Part shown: positions 1 to 5,790 of the stretch, piece by piece
Layout of the letters: each line of letters begins with the position of its first letter
Position numbering within the stretch: the stretch's first letter is position 1
Source of the DNA: Bordetella sp.
GTDB taxonomy: Bacteria > Pseudomonadota > Gammaproteobacteria > Burkholderiales > Burkholderiaceae_B
NCBI GenBank assembly: GCA_027450125.1
Contig: DAIDKG010000297.1
Location: 1-8,920, forward strand
Direction: 5' to 3'
DNA: 8,920 bases
The notes under the pieces: generated by a model
Told to the model about the DNA's origin: nothing
Seen by the model: only the letters and a program-made list of their open reading frames with translations
Database searches by the model: none
Position numbers and translations under genes: made by a program

Positions 1-37
1 GTCGGTTGAGTTTCAGAACCGGCATCCGCAACTGCAT
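1..37 (-). CDS. Possible N-terminus of a divergent gene, partial, unidentified
   Basis: A minus-strand ATG at 37-35 opens a frame that stays open to the window edge and reads MQLRMPVLKLNR. A good ribosome binding site, GGGAG, lies on the minus strand at 50-46, eight bases before the ATG. This is what a gene divergent from moaC would look like, and the short basic-hydrophobic N-terminus could begin a signal peptide or membrane anchor. Twelve codons are too few to name a family, and the frame also extends upstream through other ATG codons (for example at 103-101), so neither the start nor the existence of the gene is certain. Confidence 0.35.
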   Translation of the reverse strand, partial: MQLRMPVLKLNR

Positions 38-183
38 CTCACGCACTCCCACCAGATTTCGCGCCCCGTTCTCGACCCGGTTTGCCGCCGCCATGCAGGC
101 CATGGCTTTGGCGCCGATTATCGCCGGCCGGCTGCGCGCTCGTCTATCATAGGTCCTGACCCCGCATCCACCCGCTTTTAATC
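38..183. promoter_or_regulatory. Upstream region of the Moco operon
   Basis: This is the gap between the possible divergent start and moaC. A -10-like TATCAT lies at 145-150, which would put a plus-strand transcript start near 157 and a leader of about 27 bases. No acceptable -35 lies at the right distance, and moaC has no clear Shine-Dalgarno sequence. A perfect 10-base palindrome GCCGGCCGGC sits at 123-132, just upstream of the -10-like hexamer; in DNA this GC-rich it may be chance. I see no molybdenum-cofactor riboswitch here: the gap is short and shows no extended stem structure. Confidence 0.25.
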
Positions 184-675
184 ATGACCTCCCCTATTCC
201 TGCCCTGAGCCACCTGGACGAATCCGGCCAGATCCGCATGGTCGATGTCGGCGCCAAGGCCGACACCGAGCGGGTTGCGGTTGCCAGCGGCCGGGTGCGC
301 ATGAACGCGCAGGCCTACGGCCTGCTCACCGCGCCGGGACAAGGCAAGGGCGAAGTCCTGAACACGGCCCGGGTCGCCGCCGTGCTGGCCGCAAAACGCT
401 GCGCCGACCTGATACCGCTGTGCCACAGCCTGCCGCTGGCCTTCGTGGGCGTGGACTTCAGCCTGCTCGAAGACGGACACGCCGTCGAGGTGCGCGCCAC
501 CTGCCGCACCCAGTACAAGACCGGCGTCGAAATGGAGGCCATGACGGCCTGCAGCGTCGCGGCGCTGACGATATACGATATGTGCAAGGCCGCCGACAAG
601 GGCATCGTCATCGAGGACATCCGCCTGGAATACAAATCGGGCGGCAAGAGCGGCCAATGGCGCAGACAGGCATGA
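184..675 (+). CDS. moaC: Cyclic pyranopterin monophosphate synthase MoaC
   Basis: MoaC carries out the second step of molybdenum cofactor synthesis, turning the 3',8-cyclo-GTP made by MoaA into cyclic pyranopterin monophosphate in the cytoplasm. The 163-residue protein has the normal family length and carries its signatures: LIPLCHSLPL at residues 76-85, GVEMEAMTA at 114-122, and YDMCKA at 131-136 with D132 and K135 at the places of the catalytic Asp and Lys of the E. coli enzyme. KSGGKSG near the C-terminus is also typical. The start at ATG 184 matches the usual N-terminus (SHLDESGQIRMVDV), but no clear ribosome binding site precedes it. Its stop overlaps the moaD start. It is the first gene of the operon; moaA is not adjacent inside the window. 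Confidence 0.97.
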   Translation: MTSPIPALSHLDESGQIRMVDVGAKADTERVAVASGRVRMNAQAYGLLTAPGQGKGEVLNTARVAAVLAAKRCADLIPLCHSLPLAFVGVDFSLLEDGHAVEVRATCRTQYKTGVEMEAMTACSVAALTIYDMCKAADKGIVIEDIRLEYKSGGKSGQWRRQA

Positions 676-920
676 ACACCACCGTCAATCTCCTTTATTT
701 CGCCCGCGTGGCCGAGCTGGTGGGCAAGCGCACGGAGGCCTGGCCCCTGGCCGCCGACACCACCGGCGAGCATCTGCTGGCCGCGTTGCGTGCACGCTAT
801 CCGGACCTGGCCCAGGCCGGGCGCCTGCGCCTGGCCATCAACCAGGAACACGCTGCGCCCGCGGCGCTCGTGCGGGCCGGCGACGAGGTCGCGGTGTTCG
901 AGCCCGTGACCGGCGGCTGA
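672..920 (+). CDS. moaD: Molybdopterin synthase small subunit MoaD (sulfur carrier)
   Basis: MoaD is the ubiquitin-like sulfur carrier of molybdopterin synthase. Its C-terminal Gly-Gly is adenylated by MoeB, converted to a thiocarboxylate, and inserted into the MoaE active site to supply the dithiolene sulfurs. The 82-residue product starts VNLLYFARVAELVGKR and ends EPVTGG, so the required C-terminal diglycine is present. I chose ATG 672 because it overlaps the moaC stop as ATGA (672-675), the usual sign of translational coupling. An in-frame ATG at 657 would add five residues (MAQTG) and cannot be excluded. The frame stays open far upstream over moaC, but that part is a shadow of the other gene. 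Confidence 0.95.
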   Translation: MNTTVNLLYFARVAELVGKRTEAWPLAADTTGEHLLAALRARYPDLAQAGRLRLAINQEHAAPAALVRAGDEVAVFEPVTGG

Positions 921-936
921 ACGAACGGAGCCGGCC

Positions 937-1416
937 ATGATCCTCGTCCAGGAAGCCGATTTCGACGGCGCTGCGCTGATGCGCGCCCTGCGCGACACTG
1001 CGGGCGGCCAGGCCGGCGCCATCGTCACCTTCACCGGCTATGTGCGCGACTACGCTCCCGGCGAACCGACGCAGACGCTGACCCTGGAGCACTACCCCGG
1101 CATGTGCGAGCGCGAGCTCGAGGAAATCGCCGCCACCGCGCGCCGGCGCTGGAATCTGGCCGGCACCGTCATCGCCCATCGCGTCGGCACCTTGCATCGC
1201 GAGGCGCAGATCGTGTTCGTGGCCGCGGCCAGCGCGCACCGCGGCGATGCCTTTCGCGGCTGCGAATACATGATCGATGCGCTCAAGACGCGGGCGCCTT
1301 TCTGGAAGCGCGAGGCCCTGGCTTCGGGCAAGCAGTTCTGGGTCGAACAGCGCCAGGCCGACGAATCCCGCACCCAATACTGGAACGACACACAGATCCC
1401 CAAGGAAACGCCATGA
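937..1416 (+). CDS. moaE: Molybdopterin synthase catalytic subunit MoaE
   Basis: MoaE is the large subunit of molybdopterin synthase and converts cyclic pyranopterin monophosphate to molybdopterin with two MoaD thiocarboxylates. The 159-residue protein shows GAIVTFTGYVRD near residues 28-38, LEHYPGM at 50-56, the conserved HRxG and SAHR segments (81-84 and 99-102), and the lysine-bearing DALKTRAPFWKRE block at 114-126. K117 and K124 have the same spacing as the catalytic K119 and K126 of E. coli MoaE. A GGAG at 927-930 lies six bases before ATG 937, so the start is well supported. It follows moaD after 16 bases and its stop overlaps the moaB start. Confidence 0.97.
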   Translation: MILVQEADFDGAALMRALRDTAGGQAGAIVTFTGYVRDYAPGEPTQTLTLEHYPGMCERELEEIAATARRRWNLAGTVIAHRVGTLHREAQIVFVAAASAHRGDAFRGCEYMIDALKTRAPFWKREALASGKQFWVEQRQADESRTQYWNDTQIPKETP

Positions 1417-1940
1417 GCAGCCACAACGAAGCAGCCATCTCGCTCGACTGCGCCATTCTCACGGTAAGCGACAGGCGCACCGCCGGAGACGACACGTCCG
1501 GCAACCTGCTGGCCGAGCACGTGGCGCGGGCCGGCCACGTCTGCGCCAGGCGCGAGATCGTGCGCGACGACGTCTACCAGGTCCGCCGAGTGATCAGCGA
1601 CTGGATCGCCGACCCGCAGGTCCAGGTCATTCTCACCACCGGCGGTACCGGCTTCTCGCATAAGGATTCCGTGCCCGAGGCCATCATGCCCCTGTTCGAC
1701 AAGGAAATCGACGGCTTCGGCGAGCTGTTCCGCCAGCTGTCCTTCGAGGAAATCGGCAGTTCCACCATCCAGTCGCGCGCATTGGCGGGTTATGCCAACA
1801 ACACCGTGATCTTCTGCATGCCCGGCTCCAATCACGCCTGCGAAATGGCCTGGAGCCGCATCATCCGCGAACAGCTCGACAGCGGCCACAAGCCCTGCAA
1901 TTTCGCCACCCACCTCAACCGCGCCCGCTCTGCGGCCTGA
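1413..1940 (+). CDS. moaB: Molybdenum cofactor biosynthesis protein B (molybdopterin adenylyltransferase type)
   Basis: This is a 175-residue member of the MoaB/MogA family, which binds molybdopterin and, in forms with activity, adenylates it to prepare for molybdate insertion by MoeA. Visible motifs are [14 protein letters not shown] at residues 17-30, the pterin-binding TTGGTG at 75-80 followed by KDSVPEA (84-90), [13 protein letters not shown] at 98-110, SRALAG at 121-126 and a MPGS loop near 136-139. Start ATG 1413 overlaps the moaE stop as ATGA (1413-1416) and is preceded by AAGGA at 1402-1406. It reads as MoaB, not MogA, by overall sequence. As no mogA is present in the window it may serve as the adenylyltransferase, but that is inference. 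Confidence 0.94.
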   Translation: MSSHNEAAISLDCAILTVSDRRTAGDDTSGNLLAEHVARAGHVCARREIVRDDVYQVRRVISDWIADPQVQVILTTGGTGFSHKDSVPEAIMPLFDKEIDGFGELFRQLSFEEIGSSTIQSRALAGYANNTVIFCMPGSNHACEMAWSRIIREQLDSGHKPCNFATHLNRARSAA

Positions 1941-1962
1941 TACACCGACCTGCCTGCATCCC

Positions 1963-3168
1963 ATGCTCGAATTCGACGAGGCCCAGTCCCGGCTTACCGA
2001 AGCCGCCCCCGTTCCCGCGCGCTCCGAAACCGTCCCTCTGCTCCAGGCTGCGGGCCGCGTGCTGGCAAGCAGCCTTGTCGCCACGGTCGACCTGCCGCCG
2101 GCCGATAACAGCGCCATGGACGGCTACGCGATCCGCCAGGCCGACTACCGGCCCGGCGCCAGCATGCCCATCCAGCAGCGCTGCTACGCCGGCGACAAGC
2201 CTGAACCGCTAATCGCCGGCCAGGCCACGCGGCTCTTCACGGGCAGCCTGATTCCGCAGGGCGCCGACACCGTGGTCATGCAGGAAAATGCGCGCGAGGC
2301 AGACGGCAAGGTCGAGATCACCGAAGCGCCGCAGCCGGGCCAGCACGTGCGCAAACTGGGCGAGGACGTGCGCTGCGGCACGCCGCTGCTGCCGGCCGGC
2401 ACCCTGCTGCAGGCCGCGCATATCGCGCTGCTGGCTTCGCAGGGGCTGGACCGGATCGAGGTCCATCCGCGCCTGCGCGTGGGCATCCTGACCACAGGCG
2501 ACGAACTGGCCATGCCCGGCCAGCCGCGCGCGGCCGGACACGTCTACAACTCAAACGGCCCGATGCTGGCCGCCCTGGCGCAAGGCCTGGGCGCGCAGGT
2601 GGCCCAGATACGGCACGCCCGCGACGATGCCGCCGACCTGCAGGCCGCCTTGCGCGCCCTGCAATCCGATTGCGATCTCATCATCAGTGTAGGCGGCGTG
2701 TCGGTGGGTGACCGCGATCTGGTCAAGCCCGCCATCGAGTCGCTGGGCGGCGAGCTGGCGCTCTGGAAAGTGCGCATGAAGCCGGGCAAGCCGGTGGCCA
2801 TGGCCAGGCTCGGCGACCGGCTGATCGTCTGCCTGCCCGGCAACCCGGTGTCGGCCTATGCCGTGTTCGCGGTGCTGGTGTCGCCCATGATCCGCCGCAT
2901 GCAGGGTCGCTCGCGCATCTATCCTCCGGTGCTGCGCGCCGCGCTGCGCACGGAAAAAACCCGCCAAGACAGCCGGGAGGAGTTCATGCGGGTGCAATAC
3001 CATCCGCTGGCGGACGGCCATGCCGACGTGGCGCCCTACAGCAACCAGAGTTCGGGCGTGATGAGCTCGCTGCCCTGGTGCGACGGCCTGGCGCGCCTGC
3101 CGGCCGGCGTCCCCGTGCGCGACGGGGATATCGTGAGCTACTACGATCTCAGGCACTGGCTGGCCTGA
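1963..3168 (+). CDS. moeA: Molybdopterin molybdenumtransferase MoeA
   Basis: MoeA inserts molybdate into adenylated molybdopterin to give active Mo cofactor. The 401-residue protein has full family length. It carries PPADNSAMDGYAIR at residues 45-58, with D53 in the place of E. coli MoeA D59, then LFTGSLIPQGADTVVMQE (91-108), the MoCF-binding-like domain with ILTTGDEL (175-182), YNSNGPML (195-202), ISVGGVSVGDRDLVK (241-255), KPGKPVAM (273-280) and CLPGNPVSA (290-298), and a C-terminal domain with REEFMRV. ATG 1963 follows moaB by 22 bases without a strong ribosome binding site, so it may depend on coupling from upstream. It is the last gene of the operon and faces the stress-protein gene convergently. 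Confidence 0.97.
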   Translation: MLEFDEAQSRLTEAAPVPARSETVPLLQAAGRVLASSLVATVDLPPADNSAMDGYAIRQADYRPGASMPIQQRCYAGDKPEPLIAGQATRLFTGSLIPQGADTVVMQENAREADGKVEITEAPQPGQHVRKLGEDVRCGTPLLPAGTLLQAAHIALLASQGLDRIEVHPRLRVGILTTGDELAMPGQPRAAGHVYNSNGPMLAALAQGLGAQVAQIRHARDDAADLQAALRALQSDCDLIISVGGVSVGDRDLVKPAIESLGGELALWKVRMKPGKPVAMARLGDRLIVCLPGNPVSAYAVFAVLVSPMIRRMQGRSRIYPPVLRAALRTEKTRQDSREEFMRVQYHPLADGHADVAPYSNQSSGVMSSLPWCDGLARLPAGVPVRDGDIVSYYDLRHWLA

Positions 3169-3175
3169 CTGGCGC

Positions 3176-3194
3176 GGGCGCCGCGACGGCGCCC
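3176..3194. terminator. GC-rich hairpin between moeA and the stress-protein gene
   Basis: Between the convergent stops of moeA (3168) and the stress-protein gene (3200) lies a perfect inverted repeat, GGGCGCCG (3176-3183) and CGGCGCCC (3187-3194), with a three-base CGA loop. All eight pairs are G-C, so the hairpin would be very stable and would serve both strands. No run of T follows on either strand, so it is not a canonical intrinsic terminator; it may stall polymerase or protect 3' ends. Confidence 0.45.
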
Positions 3195-3199
3195 TGCGT

Positions 3200-3655
3200 T
3201 CATTCCTTGACGTGGAACACCAGCGTGGCCACGCGCGACAGGCTCAGCACCTTGACCGTGACGCTGCCCAGCAGCAGCCGGGACAGGCCGCTGCGGCCAT
3301 GGCTGCCGATGAAGATCAGGTCGCAGTGTTCGTCCGTAGCGGCCTGCACGATGCCGTCGGCCACATTGAAGTTGGACACCGAGCGCGTGGTGACCTTCAC
3401 CCCTGCGGTATCGGCGCGATCGCTGATGTGCTTGAGGTACTTCGCGCTCTGCTCTGCCGCCGCCTTCTCGTAGTCTTCGTCGGTGATGGCGTAGGCAGCC
3501 GCCATGCCGTCGAACCCGATCGTGGCCGCGAAAGGCTGCGTGACGTGCAGCGCAACGACCTCGGCTCCGACCGATCGCGCAAGGATGATACCGGCATTGG
3601 CAGCCTGGCACGACAGCGGAGAACCATCGGTGGGAAGCAGGATTTTCTTGAACAT
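3200..3655 (-). CDS. Universal stress protein (UspA family, ATP-binding type)
   Basis: This is a cytoplasmic single-domain Usp of 151 residues. It begins MFKKILLPTDGS, the usual first strand with D10, and has ALHVTQPF (36-42). Near its C-terminus it has GSHGRSGLSRLLLGS (117-131), an exact fit to the G-2x-G-9x-G-[S/T] ATP-binding signature of UspFG/MJ0577-type proteins. Such proteins help cells survive starvation, hypoxia and other growth arrest, but the exact role of this one is unknown. I chose ATG 3655 over an upstream in-frame codon (3688) because an AAGGAG (minus strand, 3668-3663) lies seven bases before it and the protein then starts at the domain edge. The upstream region holds a candidate FNR-type promoter, so oxygen limitation may induce it. 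Confidence 0.95.
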   Translation of the reverse strand: MFKKILLPTDGSPLSCQAANAGIILARSVGAEVVALHVTQPFAATIGFDGMAAAYAITDEDYEKAAAEQSAKYLKHISDRADTAGVKVTTRSVSNFNVADGIVQAATDEHCDLIFIGSHGRSGLSRLLLGSVTVKVLSLSRVATLVFHVKE

Positions 3656-3679
3656 GGCCTCGCTCCTTCTTGGAAGTAA

Positions 3680-3728
3680 CGCTTGCATGCTACCGGAAAA
3701 AAACAGCCGCCGTCATGACCTGCGTCAA
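3680..3728 (-). promoter_or_regulatory. Candidate FNR/ANR-class promoter of the stress-protein gene
   Basis: Read on the minus strand, TTGACGCAGGTCAT (3728-3715) contains a perfect inverted repeat, TGAC and GTCA separated by GCAG. It matches 7 of the 10 specified bases of the FNR consensus TTGAT-N4-ATCAA. Downstream, TAGCAT (3692-3687) fits a -10 hexamer at 4 of 6 bases and predicts a start at 3680. The dyad centre then lies at exactly -41.5, the position of class II FNR/CRP activators. Transcription from 3680 would give a 25-base leader carrying AAGGAG. No sigma70-like -35 exists at 17 bases from this -10, which suits an activator-dependent promoter. The assignment is inferred from pattern and spacing. 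Confidence 0.5.
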
Positions 3729-3769
3729 ACCCGCCCGATCCCCGCTGCGTGCAGCCAAGACGAACGGCG

Positions 3770-4114
3770 TCAGCCCAGCTGCTGCGCGTTGGCGTAGAGA
3801 TTGGTGCAGCGCGTGCCGGTGCGGCAATAGGCCAGGACGGGGCCGGGCAGCGTGCGCAGCAGCTCGGCGAAACGGGTCACATCGTCCATGGTCATGGCGC
3901 CGCTGACCACCGGCTGGTCTTGAACCTTCACTCCCAACGCCTCGGCCGCGCGCGTCACCTCGGCCGCAGTGGGCTGGTCGGCTCCGCCTTCGTAATCGGG
4001 CCGGTTGATGATGATGCTCTTGTAGCCGGCCGCGGCGACATCGGCCAGGTCCTCGGGAGCGAGCTGGGGCGCGACGGCGAAAGTGGGGGAAAGCGGACGG
4101 ATGGCGGCGGACAT
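3770..4114 (-). CDS. TIGR01244/DUF442 family protein (BLH phosphatase-like, putative sulfurtransferase)
   Basis: This 114-residue cytoplasmic protein resembles the DUF442 / beta-lactamase-hydrolase-like phosphatase family, annotated as TIGR01244 sulfurtransferases. It shows LSPTFAVAPQLAPEDL at residues 8-23, IIINRPDYEGGADQPT (34-49) and the active-site loop LAYCRTGTRC at 94-103. The loop is C97-RTGT-R102, a cysteine P-loop of C-X4-R form, followed by another cysteine at 103. Family members occur alone or fused to sulfide-handling enzymes such as persulfide dioxygenase-like domains, so a role in sulfide or persulfide chemistry is possible but unproven. ATG 4114 is supported by AGGAAA (minus strand, 4126-4121) six bases upstream. 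It lies between MocR and Usp genes on the same strand and has its own likely promoter. Confidence 0.85.
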   Translation of the reverse strand: MSAAIRPLSPTFAVAPQLAPEDLADVAAAGYKSIIINRPDYEGGADQPTAAEVTRAAEALGVKVQDQPVVSGAMTMDDVTRFAELLRTLPGPVLAYCRTGTRCTNLYANAQQLG

Positions 4115-4150
4115 GATGGGTTTCCTGAAAAAGAATCGGACGATGGAAAA

Positions 4151-4156
4151 AGTATA
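4151..4156 (-). promoter_or_regulatory. Probable -10 of the DUF442 gene
   Basis: On the minus strand TATACT (4156-4151) matches the sigma70 -10 consensus at five of six bases. It lies in a short AT-rich island between otherwise very GC-rich sequence. It predicts a start near 4144 and a leader of about 30 bases that includes the AGGAAA ribosome binding site. The -35 region at 17 bases spacing (ATCCAT on the minus strand) is poor, so the promoter may be weak or need an activator. Confidence 0.45.
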
Positions 4157-4206
4157 TGCCGGCCCGCGCCCGCATGGATTGGCTACGGGCGACCGGCTGC
4201 GAGCGG

Positions 4207-5658
4207 CTAGCTGCGGGCGGCCGCGCCCGCGTGCTCGCGCTGCAGGACGGCAAGATCGCGCCAGGCCTTGCCGTCGTCGACCATGGACACCGCGAAGCGC
4301 AGCAGGGTGGAGGGTGCCTGCGAAGGCGAGAACAAGGTCCCCGGCACCAGCAGCATGCCGCGCCCGGCCGCTTCGCGCGCCACGGTCTCTGAATCGCGGC
4401 CGCAATCGGCCAGGATGAAAATGCCGGCATAGGGTTCATGCGGCATGGCGAATCCCAGCTTGAGCAACGCCTTGACGCAACGCTCGCGCGCCTCGTCCAC
4501 GCGCTGGCGCACGCGTTCGACATGGCGCCGGTACTGCCCTTCCATCAGCACGCGGTGCACGACGCGCTCGCCGACTTCGCCGGACGTGAGTCCGGCCAGC
4601 AGTTTCAGATCCGTGAGCTGCTGCACGATATCGGGATCGGCCGCCACGTAGCCCACCCGCAGGCTGGCCGCCAGCATCTTGGAAAAGCCGCCCACCATGA
4701 TGACGCGCTTGAACCGGTCTAGTTCGCCCAGCGTGATGGCCCGGCCCGGGTGCAGCTCGCCGTAGGTGACGTCTTCGACTACGCGAAAATCGTGCCGCTC
4801 GGCCACGCGCAGGACATCGTAGGCCGCGCCGGCCGACAAGGTGTGCCCCGTGGGATTGTGCACGGCGCTGTTGATGATGAAGAGCTTGGGCTTGTGTTGG
4901 GTGGCCGCTTTTTCCAGCCAGGCAATGTCGGGGCCTTGCGGGCCGCGAGGCACGCCGATCAGGCGCGCGCCCATCGAGGCCAGGCGGCCGAAGATCACGA
5001 ACCAGCCCGGGTCCTCGACCAGCACGGTGTCGCCCGGCTGCACGAAATGGCGCACCACCAGGTCCAGTCCGTGCGTTACGCCGTTGGTGGTGAGCAGGTT
5101 GCGCTCGGGATGCACGACCAGCCCCCGCTCCTGCAACAGGGCGGCGATCTGCTGGCGCAAGGGTTCGTAGCCTTGCGGATGGCCGTACGCCAGCAGGTTC
5201 GTACGCGCCGAGCGGCCCACGGCGCGTACGGCGGCGGCCACCATGTCGGGGTCGAGCCAGTCGGTGGGAAGCAGGCCCATGCTGCTCGGTGTGCCGGACG
5301 AGCCGGTACCGAACAGGCTGCGCAGCAGCCAGGCGTGGTCGATGCGCGCGGGCGCCTGCGGGCCGGAGGGCGCGGGCTGGAGCGCCTGGCGCGACCGCGC
5401 CTTGACGAAAAACCCGGCGCCGCGCCGCGATTGCAGCAGGCCGCGCGCCACCAGGCGGTCGTAGGCCTCGACCACCGTGAAGCGGCTCACGCCCGCCTGC
5501 TCGGCCATCTTGCGTATGGAAGGCAGCCGCGTGCCGGGGCGCAGCCCCTGGTCGTCGATGCGGCGGGCCAGATCGTCGGTGAGCTGGCTGACCAGCGTGG
5601 CATCGGCCTCGCGCACCGGCTGCCAGCCGGCCGCGGGCATGGCGGCGTGAACTGTCAT
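4207..5658 (-). CDS. MocR-type transcriptional regulator (GntR wHTH plus aminotransferase-like domain)
   Basis: The 483-residue protein joins an N-terminal GntR winged helix-turn-helix to a fold-type I PLP aminotransferase-like domain, the MocR/PdxR architecture. Residues 20-86 hold the wHTH (LARRIDDQGLRPGTRLPSIR, then AGVSRFTVVEAYDRL and SRRGAGFFV). The large domain has LLAYGHPQGYEPLR (155-168), TNGVTHGLDLV, HNPTGHTLS with N268, VVEDVTYGEL with D296, and GGFSKMLAASLRVGY with K327 as the likely Schiff-base lysine; a C-terminal LLRFAVS supplies the conserved carboxylate-binding Arg. The key PLP residues are intact, so it probably senses PLP or an amino-acid adduct. I chose ATG 5658; ATG 5640 and a TTG at 5697 are alternatives, none with a strong ribosome binding site. 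It is divergent from a LysE-family exporter, its likely target. Confidence 0.93.
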   Translation of the reverse strand: MTVHAAMPAAGWQPVREADATLVSQLTDDLARRIDDQGLRPGTRLPSIRKMAEQAGVSRFTVVEAYDRLVARGLLQSRRGAGFFVKARSRQALQPAPSGPQAPARIDHAWLLRSLFGTGSSGTPSSMGLLPTDWLDPDMVAAAVRAVGRSARTNLLAYGHPQGYEPLRQQIAALLQERGLVVHPERNLLTTNGVTHGLDLVVRHFVQPGDTVLVEDPGWFVIFGRLASMGARLIGVPRGPQGPDIAWLEKAATQHKPKLFIINSAVHNPTGHTLSAGAAYDVLRVAERHDFRVVEDVTYGELHPGRAITLGELDRFKRVIMVGGFSKMLAASLRVGYVAADPDIVQQLTDLKLLAGLTSGEVGERVVHRVLMEGQYRRHVERVRQRVDEARERCVKALLKLGFAMPHEPYAGIFILADCGRDSETVAREAAGRGMLLVPGTLFSPSQAPSTLLRFAVSMVDDGKAWRDLAVLQREHAGAAARS

Positions 5659-5697
5659 GGCATATTTACCGGGCCAGTTATGAAAGCCAGCCCACAA

Positions 5698-5734
5698 AGT
5701 GTACCGGTACTGTACCGATAACTATGCATACAGT
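5698..5734. promoter_or_regulatory. Candidate MocR operator with direct and inverted repeats
   Basis: The short divergent gap between the MocR and exporter genes holds TGTACCGGTA at 5700-5709 and TGTACCGATA at 5711-5720, a direct repeat with an 11-base period (9 of 10 bases identical), which places both copies on one face of the helix. The first copy includes the 10-base palindrome GTACCGGTAC (5701-5710). A third element is the inverted pair ACTGTA (5709-5714) and TACAGT (5729-5734). The block would overlap the -35 regions of both genes: plus-strand TATGCA (5723-5728) and minus-strand CATAAC (-10-like, with GGTACA 17 bases upstream). MocR regulators are known to bind direct repeats in such gaps; binding here is inferred. 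Confidence 0.55.
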
Positions 5735-5790
5735 GGCAGAAAACCAGGCGGCTAGCAAGCCGCCCAACCCTCCCCTGCAAGCGCCGCGCC

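Noticed and set aside
38..183. Molybdenum-cofactor riboswitch upstream of moaC
   Set aside because: The gap is short, has no extended conserved stems I can recognise, and part of it is likely taken by a divergent gene start and promoter.
1092..2117. Minus-strand open frame of 341 codons across moaE, moaB and the moeA start
   Set aside because: It is antisense to three well-supported genes and crosses their boundaries; open antisense frames are common in DNA this GC-rich.
3697..3703. Run of seven A (T on the minus strand) as an intrinsic terminator of the DUF442 gene
   Set aside because: No stem of useful length precedes the T run on the minus strand; only three or four bases pair. The tract fits better as part of the promoter spacer of the stress-protein gene.
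5659..5697. TTG at 5697 as the MocR start, adding 13 residues
   Set aside because: It has no ribosome binding site, the added residues are not typical of the family, and the start would lie at the edge of the operator and upstream of the likely transcript start.
4750..5721. Long plus-strand open frame of 323 codons opposite the MocR gene
   Set aside because: It lies wholly antisense to a gene with clear motifs, its translation is rich in G, A, R and H as expected of a GC-rich shadow frame, and it shows no recognisable domain or ribosome binding site.
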